Shown here: in pieces, positions 52,571-62,182 of the stretch
How the letters are laid out: each line of letters begins with the position of its first letter
Position numbering within the stretch: position 1 is the stretch's first letter
Assembly: GCF_000166135.1 (NCBI RefSeq)
Contig: NC_014666.1
Coordinates: forward strand, 248,001 to 312,000
DNA length: 64,000 nucleotides
Direction: 5' to 3'
From: Pseudofrankia inefficax
GTDB taxonomy: Bacteria > Actinomycetota > Actinomycetes > Frankiales > Frankiaceae
The notes under the pieces: model-generated
Database searches by the model: none
What the model was told of the DNA's origin: nothing
Seen by the model: only the letters and a program-made list of their open reading frames with translations
Position numbers and translations under genes: made by a program

Positions 52571-55198
52571 ATGAACCCTGACCGGCTGACCGCCCGCTCC
52601 CAGGAGGCGCTGGCCTCCGCCATCTCGAGGGCCACCGGCGACGGATCGCCCCTCGTCGACCCGCTCCACCTGCTGACCGCGCTGCTCGCGCAGCCGGAGG
52701 GCATCGCGACCGCGCTGCTGACCGCGGCCGGGACCTCGGTCGACGCGATCCGCCAGCGGGCCGAGAACGCCGTCGGCCGGCTGCCGCACGCGACCGGGAC
52801 GAGCGTCTCGCCCCCGCAGCTGTCCCGCCAGCTGGTCACCGTGCTCGACCGTGCCGAGCGCGAGGCGGGCCGGCTGGGCGACGAGTACACCTCGGTCGAG
52901 CACCTGGTCATCGCACTGGCCGAGGAGGGTGGCGAGGCCGGCCGGACGCTGACCGCCGGCGGCGCCACGGCTGACCGGCTGCGCGGCGCGGTCGAGACGG
53001 TCCGCGGCGGCGCCCGGCGGGTGACGAGCCGCGACCCGGAGGGCTCCTACCGCGCGCTGGAGAAGTACTCGCTCGACCTGACCGAGCGCGCCCGCGCCGG
53101 CAAGCTGGACCCGGTCGTCGGCCGCGACGCCGAGGTCCGCCGGGTCATCCAGGTGCTGTCGCGCCGGACGAAGAACAACCCGGTGCTGATCGGTGAGCCG
53201 GGCGTCGGCAAGACCGCGATCGTCGAAGGACTGGCCCAGCGGGTCGTCGCCGGCGACGTGCCCGAGTCGCTGCGCGGCCGGCGGATCGTCTCGCTTGACC
53301 TCGGCTCGATGGTGGCCGGGTCGAAGTTTCGCGGCGAGTTCGAGGAGCGGCTGACCTCCGTCCTCAACGAGATCCGCGAGGCCGAGGGCCAGATCATCAC
53401 CTTCATCGACGAGCTGCACACCGTCGTCGGCGCGGGCGCGGCCGAGGGCTCGATGGACGCCGGCAACATGCTCAAGCCGATGCTGGCCCGCGGCGAGCTG
53501 CGGATGATCGGCGCGACCACGCTGGACGAGTACCGCAAGCACATCGAGAAGGACCCGGCGCTGGAGCGCAGGTTCCAGCCGGTCATGGTCGGTGAGCCGT
53601 CGGTGGAGGACACCATCGGCATCCTGCGTGGCCTCAAGGAGCGTTACGAGGTCCATCACGGCGTGCGGATCACCGACGCCGCCCTGGTCGCCGCCGCGAC
53701 GCTGTCGGACCGGTACGTCACCGCCCGGTTCCTGCCGGACAAGGCGATCGACCTCGTTGACGAGGCCGCGTCCCGGCTGCGGATGGAGCTCGACAGCCGG
53801 CCGGTCGCGATCGACGCGCTGGAGCGGGCCGTGCGCCGCCTCGAGATCGAGGAGATGGCGCTGTCGAACGAGAGCGACGAGGCCTCCAAGGCCCGCCTCG
53901 ACCGGCTGCGCCGTGAGCTCGCCGACAAGCGCGAGGAGCTGAACGGGCTGACTGCCCGCTGGCAGCGCGAGAAGGACGCGATCGGCGAGGTGCAGCGGCT
54001 CAACGAGGAGCTGGACCAGGCCCGCCGGATGACCGAGATCGCCGAGCGTGACCTCGACCTGGCCCGCGCCGCCGAGCTGCGCCACGGCACCATCCCGGCG
54101 CTGGAGAAGCGGCTGGCCGAGGCGGCCGCGGCGCTGGGCGCCAAGGGCGGCGGCGCGGCCGAGCCGATGCTGAACGAGGAGGTCGGCCCCGACGACGTCG
54201 CCGAGGTCGTCGCCACCTGGACCGGCATCCCCGCCGGCCGCCTGCTGGAGGGCGAGACCGCGAAGCTGCTGCGGATGGAGGACGAGCTGCACACCCGGGT
54301 GATCGGGCAGGACGAGGCCGTCCGGGCCGTCTCGGACGCGGTGCGCCGAGCCCGGGCCGGCATCGCCGACCCCGACCGGCCGACCGGCTCGTTCCTGTTC
54401 CTCGGACCGACCGGGGTCGGCAAGACCGAGCTCGCGAAGGCGCTGGCCGACTTCCTGTTCGACGACGAGCGCGCGATGGTGCGCATCGACATGTCGGAGT
54501 ACGGCGAGAAGCACTCGGTCGCCCGGCTCATCGGTGCTCCGCCCGGCTATGTGGGCTTCGAGTCCGGCGGCCAGCTCACCGAGGCCGTCCGGCGCCGGCC
54601 GTACAGCGTGATCCTGCTGGACGAGGTCGAGAAGGCGCACCCGGACGTGTTCGACGTGCTGCTGCAGGTGCTCGACGACGGCCGGCTCACCGACGGTCAG
54701 GGCCGGACGGTGGACTTCCGCAACACCATCCTGATCATGACGTCGAACCTGGGCTCCCAGTACATCGCGGACCCGACATTGTCGGCCCAGGCGGCGGCGA
54801 GCATGGTCCAGGGGGCGATGCGGGAGGCGTTCAAGCCCGAGTTCATCAACCGGCTCGACGGCTACGTGATCTTCTCCCAGCTCGACAAGGAGAACCTGAC
54901 GCGGATCGTCGATCTGCAGCTCGACCGGCTGCGCCAGCGGCTGGCCGACCGGCGGATCACGTTGGCGGTCACCGAGGCGGCCAAGAGCTGGCTCGCGGAC
55001 AAGGGCAACGACCCCATCTACGGCGCCCGTCCGCTGCGCCGGCTGGTGCAGACCGCGGTCGGTGACCAGCTGGCCCGCGAACTGCTCAGCGGCCAGGTGC
55101 ACGACGGCGACGAGGTGGCCGTCGACGTCGGTGCCGACGAGTCCGGGCTCGTCGTCCGCCCGGCGACCGCGGCGAACCTGGACAGGAAGACGCTCTAG
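52571..55198 (+). CDS. clpB: ATP-dependent disaggregase ClpB
   Basis: 875 residues. N-terminal Clp repeat domain (1-145), first AAA domain with Walker A GEPGVGKT at 208-215 and [20 protein letters not shown], a coiled-coil middle domain (about 410-540), and second AAA domain with Walker A GPTGVGKT at 612-619, [20 protein letters not shown] and [17 protein letters not shown]. It pulls proteins out of aggregates with DnaK/DnaJ/GrpE. Single-gene transcript behind one HAIR site. Ends 16 bases from convergent dcd. Confidence 0.98.
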   Translation: MNPDRLTARSQEALASAISRATGDGSPLVDPLHLLTALLAQPEGIATALLTAAGTSVDAIRQRAENAVGRLPHATGTSVSPPQLSRQLVTVLDRAEREAGRLGDEYTSVEHLVIALAEEGGEAGRTLTAGGATADRLRGAVETVRGGARRVTSRDPEGSYRALEKYSLDLTERARAGKLDPVVGRDAEVRRVIQVLSRRTKNNPVLIGEPGVGKTAIVEGLAQRVVAGDVPESLRGRRIVSLDLGSMVAGSKFRGEFEERLTSVLNEIREAEGQIITFIDELHTVVGAGAAEGSMDAGNMLKPMLARGELRMIGATTLDEYRKHIEKDPALERRFQPVMVGEPSVEDTIGILRGLKERYEVHHGVRITDAALVAAATLSDRYVTARFLPDKAIDLVDEAASRLRMELDSRPVAIDALERAVRRLEIEEMALSNESDEASKARLDRLRRELADKREELNGLTARWQREKDAIGEVQRLNEELDQARRMTEIAERDLDLARAAELRHGTIPALEKRLAEAAAALGAKGGGAAEPMLNEEVGPDDVAEVVATWTGIPAGRLLEGETAKLLRMEDELHTRVIGQDEAVRAVSDAVRRARAGIADPDRPTGSFLFLGPTGVGKTELAKALADFLFDDERAMVRIDMSEYGEKHSVARLIGAPPGYVGFESGGQLTEAVRRRPYSVILLDEVEKAHPDVFDVLLQVLDDGRLTDGQGRTVDFRNTILIMTSNLGSQYIADPTLSAQAAASMVQGAMREAFKPEFINRLDGYVIFSQLDKENLTRIVDLQLDRLRQRLADRRITLAVTEAAKSWLADKGNDPIYGARPLRRLVQTAVGDQLARELLSGQVHDGDEVAVDVGADESGLVVRPATAANLDRKTL

Positions 55199-55214
55199 AA
55201 GCCGGCGGGCCGGT

Positions 55215-55811
55215 TCAGGCCTGGTCGGCGACCGGGGGCACCGCGGCGCGGGTGAAGTCACGGTAGGCGCGGGACGGGGTCGGCCCGCGCTGCCCCTGGT
55301 AGCGGGAGCCGTAGATCGCGGCGCCGTAGGGATGCTCGGCCGGCGAGGACAGCCGGAACAGGCAGAGCTGGCCGATCTTCATACCCGGCCAGAGCTTGAT
55401 CGGCAGCGTCGCGACGTTGGAGAGCTCCAGCGTCACGTGGCCGGAGAAGCCCGGGTCGATGAAGCCCGCGGTCGAGTGGGTCAGCAGGCCCAGCCGGCCC
55501 AGGCTGGACTTGCCCTCGAGCCGGCCGGCCAGGTCGTCCGGGAGCGTGATGACCTCGAGGGTGGAGCCGAGCACGAACTCGCCCGGGTGCAGCACGAACG
55601 GCTCGTCACCCTCGGGCGCGACCAGCTCGGTGAGGTCCTCCTGCTCGGCCGCCGGGTCGATGTGGCTGTACCGGTGGTTCTGGAAGACCCGGAAGGCGCG
55701 GTCCAGCCGAAGGTCCACGCTGCTCGGCTGGATCAGGCCCGGGTCGTAGGGGTCGAGGCACACCCGGCCGGCGGTGATCTCGGCCCGGATGTCCCGGTCG
55801 GACAGCAACAC
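55215..55811 (-). CDS. dcd: dCTP deaminase, dUMP-forming type
   Basis: 198 residues from GTG 55811 ([11 protein letters not shown] follows). [20 protein letters not shown] and [19 protein letters not shown] are the active-site blocks, and [13 protein letters not shown] closes the nucleotide lid. It closely resembles the mycobacterial bifunctional dCTP deaminase:dUTPase, which makes dUMP directly for thymidylate synthesis. Slightly longer than usual at the C-terminus. Confidence 0.95.
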   Translation of the reverse strand: MLLSDRDIRAEITAGRVCLDPYDPGLIQPSSVDLRLDRAFRVFQNHRYSHIDPAAEQEDLTELVAPEGDEPFVLHPGEFVLGSTLEVITLPDDLAGRLEGKSSLGRLGLLTHSTAGFIDPGFSGHVTLELSNVATLPIKLWPGMKIGQLCLFRLSSPAEHPYGAAIYGSRYQGQRGPTPSRAYRDFTRAAVPPVADQA

Positions 55812-56196
55812 GCCCTGCAACCTACTGGACCGTCGCTCGACGGTGACGAGAGCCGGGGCGCACCGCCGATCTGGTGCTCTCATCCCGATTCGGCCGGTAC
55901 CGCCTGGGGGCGTGCTCGCGGTTCGTGACCGGACTGGTCCACGATCGGCCACGATTCGCCACCCGGGCGGAGTCGATCGAGCGGGCGTGGGTAGGACGCC
56001 CGACATGGATGTCCCGTTCGCGCACCTGGGTCGGACGGCGCCGGGCGCCCGTCCGCCGGCACGACGACACCTCGGCCGCTCCGGGGCCAGGGCTCACGGC
56101 CCGACCGCGGCGCCGGCCCGGCGACGCCGGCCTGGGCCGCTTTCCTGGCTGCGGCGGACGGCATCAGACGGGATGAGAGAAAGCGGAGCCGTGGCC
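55812..56196. other. divergent gap between dcd and the HAD gene
   Basis: The HAD frame is open from 55774, but the region is proline/arginine-rich in all frames. Promoters of dcd (minus) and of the trehalose/maltose operon (plus) must lie here. No repeat recognised. Confidence 0.4.
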
Positions 56197-57009
56197 ATGC
56201 TCGGATTGCCCGATCACATCGATGCGGTGCTGTTCGACCTCGACGGCGTGCTGACCAGCACCGCCGAGGTCCACGCCCGGGCCTGGAAGGAGATGTTCGA
56301 CGACTTCCTGGACGACTGGGCCCGGCGGTCCGGTGATCCGGAGGAGCCGTTCGACATCGATCGGGACTACGAGCAGTACGTCGACGGCAAGCCGCGTCTT
56401 GACGGGGTCCGCTCGTTCCTCGCGTCCCGGGACATTCACCTGCCGGAGGGCGCGGCCGACGACCCGCCGTCCGGGCTCACTGTCAACGCCCTGGGCACCC
56501 GCAAGAACATCCTCGTCCTTGACAAGATCGCCAAGGACGGCGTCCAGGCGTACCCGGGGACGATGCGTTATCTGCGCGCCTGCGTTGCGGCCGGGAAGCA
56601 TCGTGCGCTGGTCTCGTCGAGTGCGAACGCGGGCGCGGTGGCCGAGTCCGCCGGGTTCGCCGACCTGCTGGAGGCCCGCGTCGACGGCCTCACGATCGAC
56701 GAGCGCGGCCTCGCCGGCAAGCCCGCGCCGGACACGTTCCTCGCGGCGGCCCGGGAGCTCGGTGTGCCGCCCGAGCGGGCCGCCGTGTTCGAGGACGCGG
56801 AGGCCGGGGTCGCGGCCGGGCGGGCCGGCAAGTTCGGCTTTGTCGTCGGCGTCGACCGGGTCGGCCGCGGCCATGCGGACGCGCTGCGCGCGCACGGCGC
56901 GGACATCGTCGTGGGCGACCTCGCCGACCTCCTCTCCGGTGATCCGGCGCCGGGCACCCCGCCCACCGGCACCGGCCGGACGGACGGGACGTCGGGATCC
57001 GCGCAATGA
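56197..57009 (+). CDS. HAD hydrolase, beta-phosphoglucomutase type
   Basis: 270 residues from ATG 56197, 8 bases after GGAG; ATG 56173 is possible. Motif I is AVLFDLDGVLTSTAEVHARA with the two catalytic aspartates, motif II is ALVSSSANAG, and motif III/IV lies in GKPAPDTFL and AVFEDAEAGVAAGRAG. It overlaps the GH65 gene by ATGA. The pair is a known arrangement: GH65 yields beta-glucose 1-phosphate, which beta-PGM turns into glucose 6-phosphate. Confidence 0.9.
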   Translation: MLGLPDHIDAVLFDLDGVLTSTAEVHARAWKEMFDDFLDDWARRSGDPEEPFDIDRDYEQYVDGKPRLDGVRSFLASRDIHLPEGAADDPPSGLTVNALGTRKNILVLDKIAKDGVQAYPGTMRYLRACVAAGKHRALVSSSANAGAVAESAGFADLLEARVDGLTIDERGLAGKPAPDTFLAAARELGVPPERAAVFEDAEAGVAAGRAGKFGFVVGVDRVGRGHADALRAHGADIVVGDLADLLSGDPAPGTPPTGTGRTDGTSGSAQ

Positions 57010-59375
57010 ACGAGCAGGCGACCTACACGGTCGACCCCTGGGGCCTACGCGAGATCGGGTTCGATGCCGAAGATCCGGCCCGATCTGAATCTTTGTTCTC
57101 CCTTTCCAACGGCCACATCGGACTACGCGGCAACCTGGACGAAGGCGAGCCGCACGGCCTCCCTGGCACCTACCTGAACTCGGTGCACGAGCTACGCCCG
57201 CTTCCCTACGCGGAGGCGGGCTACGGCTATCCGGAGTCGGGCCAGACCGTCATCAACGTGACCAACGGCAAGCTGATCCGGCTGATGGTCGACGACGAGC
57301 CACTCGACGTCCGCTACGGCGAGCTGCGCTCGCACCGGCGTTCCCTCGACTTCAGGGACGGCGTGCTGGTTCGTCAGGCCGAGTGGGAGTCGCCGGCTGG
57401 CCAGGTCGTCCGGGTGACCTCCCGGCGGCTGGTCTCGTTCTCGCAGCGGGCCGTCGCCGCGATCTGCTACGAGGTCGAGTCGCTGACCGACTCGCCGCGG
57501 GTGGTCGTCCAGTCGGAGCTGGTAGCGAACGAGACCCTTCCCGCGCGTATCGGCGATCCGCGGGCCGCGGCCGTGCTGGAGTCCCCACTGATCCCGGAAC
57601 TCAACTTCGCCCGGGACACCACGGTGGAGCTGGTGCACGTCACCCGGCACAGCCAGATGCGGGTCGCTGCGGCGATGGACCACGTGATCGACGGCCCAGG
57701 GTCGATCGGCGTGCTCTCCGAGTGCGAGCCGAACTCGGGGCGGGTCACCGTCACCGGCATCCTGAAGCCCGGCCAGAAGCTGCGGATCGTGAAGTTCCTG
57801 GCCTACGGCTGGTCACAGCAGCGATCCCTGCCGGCGATGCGGGACCAGGCGGCCGCCGCCCTCGTCGCGGCGCGGGCGACCGGCTGGGAAGGCCTGCTCG
57901 ACGAGCAGCGGGAGTATCTGGACGCCTTCTGGAAACGGGCCGACGTCGAGGTCGACGGTGACGCCGAGGTGCAGCAGGCCGTCCGGTTCGCGCTGTTCCA
58001 CGTGTTGCAGGCTGGCGCCCGCTCCGAGCGCCGGGCCATTCCGGCCAAGGGCCTCACCGGGCCGGGCTACGACGGCCACGCCTTCTGGGACACCGAGAGC
58101 TACGTCCTTCCGGTGCTCACCTACACCAGCCCCGGCGCCGCGGCCGACGCGCTGCGCTGGCGGCATTCGACCCTGAAGCTGGCCCAGGAACGGGCCCAGC
58201 TGCTCAACCTGAAGGGTGCCGCGTTCCCCTGGCGGACGATCAGCGGTGAGGAATGCTCCGGTTACTGGCCGGCGGGGACGGCGGCATTCCACGTCAACGC
58301 CGACATCGCCGACGCCGTCAGCCGCTACGTCAATGTCACCGAGGATTTCGAGTTCGAGCGGGCCGTCGGGCTGGAGCTCCTCGTCGAGACCGCCCGGCTG
58401 TGGCGCTCGCTCGGGCACCACGACCTCGACGGCAAGTTCCGGATCGACGGCGTGACCGGCCCGGACGAATATTCGGCGATCGCCGACAACAACGTCTACA
58501 CGAACCTGATGGCGCAGAAGAACCTGCGCGCCGCGGCGGACGCCGCCAGACGCCATCCGGACCGGGCCAAGGAGTTCGGCGTCGACTCGGAGGAGACGGC
58601 GAGCTGGCGGGACGCCGCGGAGGACATGTACATCCCGTTCGACGAGAACCTCGGGGTCCATCCGCAGTCGGACGGCTTCACCGGCCACGAGCTGTGGGAC
58701 TTCGAGCGCACCCGGCCGGAGCAGTACCCGCTTCTGCTGCACTTCCCGTACTTCGACCTCTACCGCAAGCAGGTCGTCAAGCAGGCCGACCTGGTGCTCG
58801 CCATGCAGCGCCGGGGTGACGCGTTCACCCCCGAGCAGAAGGTGCGCAACTTCGCCTACTACGAGGGCCTCTGCGTCCGGGATTCCTCGCTGTCAGCGGC
58901 ACCGCAGGGCGTGATGGCGGCCGAATGCGGTCATCTCGCGCTCGCGCACGCCTACCTGCGGGAAGCCGCGTTGATGGACCTCCATGACATCGAGCACAAC
59001 ACGTCGGACGGGCTGCACATGGCGTCCCTGGCCGGCTCCTGGATCGCGCTGGTCGAGGGCTTCGGCGGGCTGCGTGACCACGGCAGCGTGCTCGCGTTCA
59101 ACCCGCGGCTGTCCGAGGGCCTGTCCCGGCTCGCGTTCGGCCTGTGCGTCCGCGGCCGGCACCTGCGCGTCGAGGTCACCAACTCGGCGGCGACCTACAC
59201 CGTGCAGGAGGGCGAGGGCATCACCCTCACCCACCACGGCGAACGGTTCCACGTCGAGCCCAACCTGCCGTTGACGCTCAACATCCCGCCGGCCCCGCGC
59301 CGCGAGCACCCCCGCCAGCCCGCCGGCCGCGAACCCCGCTTCTTCCACACCCCGACCGACCCCGAAGACGACTGA
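57006..59375 (+). CDS. glycoside hydrolase family 65 disaccharide phosphorylase
   Basis: 789 residues. N-terminal beta-sandwich (1-270), helical linker, (alpha/alpha)6 barrel with the general-acid Glu488 in GVTGPDEYSAIADNNVYTNL, and the phosphate-binding segment HNTSDGLHMASLAGSW. AFWDTESYVLPVLTYTSPGA is also typical. GH65 enzymes phosphorolyse trehalose, maltose, kojibiose or nigerose to beta-glucose 1-phosphate and glucose. Trehalose is likely because it is the common actinobacterial reserve, but the specificity loop cannot be read safely. Coupled by overlap to the beta-PGM gene. Confidence 0.92.
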   Translation: MNEQATYTVDPWGLREIGFDAEDPARSESLFSLSNGHIGLRGNLDEGEPHGLPGTYLNSVHELRPLPYAEAGYGYPESGQTVINVTNGKLIRLMVDDEPLDVRYGELRSHRRSLDFRDGVLVRQAEWESPAGQVVRVTSRRLVSFSQRAVAAICYEVESLTDSPRVVVQSELVANETLPARIGDPRAAAVLESPLIPELNFARDTTVELVHVTRHSQMRVAAAMDHVIDGPGSIGVLSECEPNSGRVTVTGILKPGQKLRIVKFLAYGWSQQRSLPAMRDQAAAALVAARATGWEGLLDEQREYLDAFWKRADVEVDGDAEVQQAVRFALFHVLQAGARSERRAIPAKGLTGPGYDGHAFWDTESYVLPVLTYTSPGAAADALRWRHSTLKLAQERAQLLNLKGAAFPWRTISGEECSGYWPAGTAAFHVNADIADAVSRYVNVTEDFEFERAVGLELLVETARLWRSLGHHDLDGKFRIDGVTGPDEYSAIADNNVYTNLMAQKNLRAAADAARRHPDRAKEFGVDSEETASWRDAAEDMYIPFDENLGVHPQSDGFTGHELWDFERTRPEQYPLLLHFPYFDLYRKQVVKQADLVLAMQRRGDAFTPEQKVRNFAYYEGLCVRDSSLSAAPQGVMAAECGHLALAHAYLREAALMDLHDIEHNTSDGLHMASLAGSWIALVEGFGGLRDHGSVLAFNPRLSEGLSRLAFGLCVRGRHLRVEVTNSAATYTVQEGEGITLTHHGERFHVEPNLPLTLNIPPAPRREHPRQPAGREPRFFHTPTDPEDD

Positions 59376-59445
59376 CCGCGCCCGCCGCCCGGCCCTGCCC
59401 CGGCCCCGCCCCCCGGCTTGGCCGGGCGCGGCGCGACCGCTTGTT

Positions 59446-59518
59446 GATCGCCGATTCAGCCCTCAGGCGGTCGTGTTCCGGATGCTCCTACAACCGCCAG
59501 AGGGCCGAAACGGCGATC
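59446..59518. repeat. 73-bp palindromic repeat, copy G
   Basis: Begins GATCGCCGATTCAGCCCTC and ends AGAGGGCCGAAACGGCGATC; inner arms GGCGGTCGTG and CTACAACCGCC. It lies just after the GH65 gene and 127 bases before the tRNA-Gly fragment. It is the last copy seen; none occurs to the right of the att site. Confidence 0.9.
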
Positions 59519-59645
59519 TTGCGCGGGCGAGACGGCGGCGCGTGACCGCGATCCACGGAGTCCGCGCCGGGTTTGATGCTTGGCTCCAGCAAGATGGCGT
59601 GCCCTGGCGCTGGTGGCCGGAAGAGTCGACCGGCGGTGAGAGCGC

Positions 59646-59672
59646 TGGAGCGGGTGACGGGAATCGAACCCG
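59646..59672 (-). other. tRNA-Gly 3'-end fragment, probable attachment site of an integrated element
   Basis: Read on the minus strand: CGGGTTCGATTCCCGT followed by CACCCGCTCCA, that is a T-arm, an acceptor 3' strand matching GCGGGTG, a U73 discriminator and encoded CCA, as in tRNA-Gly. The remaining tRNA (anticodon arm, D arm, 5' GCGGGTG) is absent: the sequence diverges right after the T-loop stem. Integrases that use tRNA genes leave exactly such a 3' copy at the far end of the element. The orientation puts the chromosome on the left and the element on the right. Confidence 0.8.
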
Positions 59673-60159
59673 ATCGGGCCGATCCTCCGACCTGCGTCTT
59701 TCGCGTCTGGCCTGGTCAGAGGGTCTGATTGGGTCAGTCCCGATGAGCTTCCGTCGGGTTGCACCGGTGCGTGCTACCGCCGGTGCTGCCGGCGGATCAT
59801 GGCTGGGTGATCTTCGCTGCCTCTGGGGTCAGTGTTGGTGTTATAGCCAATGATACCCGAAACGCGTATTTGACTCACCGATAAGCGCGGTCACCTCTGT
59901 GGCGGTTTATGTCTGACGATATTTCTCTTGGGGCTTGAATGCGGCGAGTGCGTTTCCTTCTGGGCCGCCTAATTACGTAGCCGGAGGCTCGAAATCCGCT
60001 TCGAGTGGCGCGTCGGACTTTCCTGTTCGGCTGTATCTTGCGGGCGGCCCGGTTAGAATGGGAGTGAAAGTAGAATTCAATAGGGCGGCCCGGGATGGTG
60101 CTGGTAACACCAATCCCGGGCCTTGATCCCAAACCTTGCAGACACAAGGAGTGGAACCC
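59673..60159. other. element left end, non-coding leader
   Basis: Markedly lower GC than the chromosome around 59800-60080. A hairpin, GGCCCGGGAT with GTG pairing CAC and ATCCCGGGCC, lies at 60087-60122, about 40 bases before the first small gene; it could be an attenuator. A minus-strand frame 59875-60777 is antisense to the small genes and is rejected. No integrase or excisionase gene is in this stretch. Confidence 0.5.
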
Positions 60160-60558
60160 ATGGCCATGATGGCAGATGGGGTGCGGGCGCTGTCCTTCAC
60201 CCGTCATGCGGTTGGTTCGATGCGAGAGTTGCCGGTTCAGCGGGCGGTGTTCACGGCGGCGTGTGAGGCGCATGGCTGGTCGGCGGGTGGCTCGGTGTGC
60301 CAGATCGGCCGGGGGCTGCGGGCCTGGTGGTCGGTGGTGCGGATGGTCCGGTCGGGTGCGTATGACGTGGTCGTGGTCGACACCTGGGAGCGGATGTCGG
60401 CGACGGAGGCCGGGCAGCTCTGGGTCCTGGCGCTGCTCCAGCGCTCGGGGGTGCGCCTGCTGGTGGCCCGGGACGGCATCGACACCGGTGATCCGGTCGG
60501 CCACGGTCTGGGCTGTGCGCTGCTGGACATCTGGGGCCGTGAGGCGGTGGCCCGGTGA
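60160..60558 (+). CDS. small resolvase-like protein without recognisable catalytic serine
   Basis: 132 residues from ATG 60160, 8 bases after AAGGAG. The segments LPVQRAVFTAACEAHGW, YDVVVVDTWERMSATEAGQL and GVRLLVARDGIDTGDPVG align in order with the serine-recombinase N-terminal fold (QR...ERGW, YDVLVVWKLDRLSR, GV...I(D)T). The usual YxRVSTxxQ catalytic serine is not seen at its place (FTRHAVGSM), and there is no C-terminal DNA-binding domain. It may be a degenerate recombinase used as a regulator. First gene of a three-gene overlapping set. Confidence 0.6.
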   Translation: MAMMADGVRALSFTRHAVGSMRELPVQRAVFTAACEAHGWSAGGSVCQIGRGLRAWWSVVRMVRSGAYDVVVVDTWERMSATEAGQLWVLALLQRSGVRLLVARDGIDTGDPVGHGLGCALLDIWGREAVAR

Positions 60559-60743
60559 GCGGGTCGGGTGAGCGTCCGGGCGTGCGGCTGGTGGAAGTGT
60601 CGGCCGGGGATGACGGCTGGCATTTCCTGACGGTGCGCTCGGGTGCGACGACACCGGAACTCGTCGCGGGCGTCGCGGCCCTCCCGGCGTCGATCCTGGT
60701 CGACGCGCTGTCGATGGACCGGGGGCCGGCTCGGGTGTGGTGA
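60555..60743 (+). CDS. small unknown protein
   Basis: 62 residues, GTG overlapping the previous stop (GTGA). Sequence starts MSGSGERPGVRLVEVSAGDD; a beta hairpin is likely around GWHFLTVRSGA, then a helix ELVAGVAALPASILVDAL. I recognise no family. Its tight overlaps with both neighbours support that it is translated. Confidence 0.5.
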   Translation: MSGSGERPGVRLVEVSAGDDGWHFLTVRSGATTPELVAGVAALPASILVDALSMDRGPARVW

Positions 60744-61075
60744 TGACGTTCCGGGACTTCCCACCCGGCGTGGTCATCGACTCGGCGCCCTGGCCCGGCC
60801 AGACTGCTCCGGAAGATCCGGCAGACGCGGTAACGGTCGCGCCGGGTAGCGGGGCCGGCTGGGTTCCGCAGGTCGGTCAGGCGGTCGGCCCGGATCGGGG
60901 TCTGACGCCGTTCGAGCAGGCGGTGTGGGAACTGGTTTCGGCGGCCCGGGACGGCGCGGCGGCGGCCTGGATCGCGGTGCTGATCCGCCGCGTTCCCCCG
61001 CAAGGGGTCGTGGCCCTGGCCGACCTTGCGCTCGGTCGGCGCTGCGGCTGCCGAAACGGCGGTCGGCACTCGTAG
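60743..61075 (+). CDS. small unknown protein
   Basis: 110 residues, ATG overlapping the previous stop (TGATG); GTG 60737 is alternative. A proline- and acid-rich first half leads to a helical second half (LTPFEQAVWELVSAARDGAA, then AWIAVLIRR), ending in a basic CGCRNGGRHS. No family recognised. Last of the three overlapping small genes of the element. Confidence 0.5.
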   Translation: MTFRDFPPGVVIDSAPWPGQTAPEDPADAVTVAPGSGAGWVPQVGQAVGPDRGLTPFEQAVWELVSAARDGAAAAWIAVLIRRVPPQGVVALADLALGRRCGCRNGGRHS

Positions 61076-61194
61076 CCGGGGGCGTACCGTCGAGGACGGC
61101 CGGCAGCTTCCATCCCCCCGTTGGAGGCTGCCGGCCCTTCGCGTTTTCGGGGTCTAGGGGCTTTGCCCCTGCATTCCTCGGGCTGAGCGGGGCT

Positions 61195-61345
61195 CCTCCG
61201 GCGGGCAGGCAAGCCTTGCTTTGCTCCAGGGTTCTCGGCCGTGCAAGTCCCGCCGTCGCTGCTTTCGCCGATCGTGTCGGGCGCGGGTCTTGCGCGGCCG
61301 GGGTTCCTGGAGCAACCCTCCGGGTGCCTGCCTGCCTGTCGGAGG
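61195..61345. repeat. large imperfect inverted repeat in the element
   Basis: Arms of about 52-57 bases (61195-61246 and 61289-61345) share CCTCCG, GGCAGGC, GCTCCAGG and CGGCCG...GCAAG when one is complemented, around a 42-base loop. Small hairpins flank it (GGGGCTTTGCCCC at about 61157-61169, GGGGCAGAGCCCC at about 61402-61414). In a mobile element such a structure may be a single-strand replication or transfer origin, or a structured RNA. The rest of the 61076-61498 gap shows no gene. Confidence 0.6.
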
Positions 61346-61498
61346 AGACACGCGGACTCTCGCCGTCCCTCCCCCCTCCTCTGGTGGAAGGGCCGGGGTC
61401 CGGGGCAGAGCCCCGCGCTTGGTCTCGTACGCCGTCACGACCAGGGTGCGGGGATCGGGTTTTCGATCCGGGTGGAGGTTCGTGGGCATGATGGAGCC

Positions 61499-61738
61499 GT
61501 GAATGACGAGCTGCCGACGGTGATGCTGCGCCTGTGGCTTGCCGATGCCATCGTGTTGTTCGACTGGTTGAGCAACACGGACCTGAACCTGGTGCCGATC
61601 ACTCATCCGGCCCAGAAGCAGGCGCTGGCAGATCTGCAGTCGCGCATGGAGTGGGACATCGACACCGATCTCGAAAACGTCACCGACGAAGAGATCGCGG
61701 CGGCGCAGGCAGAGGTGGCCCGAGACATGGGCTGGTAG
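61499..61738 (+). CDS. small acidic unknown protein
   Basis: 79 residues, GTG start with GGAG only 2 bases before, so the start is uncertain. The first part (VMLRLWLADAIVLFDWLSNT) is amphipathic, then HPAQKQALADLQSRMEWDID and an acidic helix EEIAAAQAEVARDMGW. It resembles helical accessory proteins of mobile elements only in general character. No family recognised. Confidence 0.5.
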   Translation: MNDELPTVMLRLWLADAIVLFDWLSNTDLNLVPITHPAQKQALADLQSRMEWDIDTDLENVTDEEIAAAQAEVARDMGW

Positions 61739-62182
61739 CCGGCGGCCTGGGACAGCGTCGGGGTCTGACGGAATCCGCGGTGACCGCTCCTAGCGACGGG
61801 CCGACGCTCCGACAGGCGCGGGCGGGGTGGCAGGCCCGACGCGCCGGGGTGCCGAGCGAAGCGAGGCGGGCCCCCGACGCGCGGCGGGACTGACGGGGCC
61901 CCGCCCGTGCATGGCGTGTGCGGCGGCACGGCGCGGCGGCCGAAGGCCGCCCTTGAAACCGTAGAGAAAGTTGGCGACGATCACGTCTCTCGACAACGGC
62001 TCTAGGTCAGCCCGTGGCGGCGAGTCCGTCAACTCCGACTGACGACAGCAGTGCTGCCGGCGCCTTCGGGTGACTGCGGTAGTCGGCCTGGTGCTCGGGC
62101 AGACGTCTGGTGAGCTTCGTTCTGGCAAGTCTCGGACAGGGTTGAAGCCAGGCTGGTGGGCTCGTTCTAATACGCCTGTGTC
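61739..62182. other. 444-base gap before the cargo pair
   Basis: Begins GC-rich with related blocks CCCGACGCGCCGGGG (about 61837) and CCCGACGCGCGGCGGG (about 61874), and becomes AT-richer from 61950. This change of composition marks the beginning of the cargo. CTAATACGCCTGTGTCATGA just before 62183 may hold a -10. No gene seen. Confidence 0.45.

Noticed and set aside
59647-59720. A complete tRNA gene on the minus strand
   Set aside because: The T-arm and acceptor end are present, but no D arm, anticodon arm or matching 5' acceptor strand follows; it is a fragment.
59875-60777. 300-residue minus-strand frame at the element's left end
   Set aside because: It is antisense to two tightly overlapping plus-strand genes with good starts, is Pro/Arg/His-rich, and has no motif.
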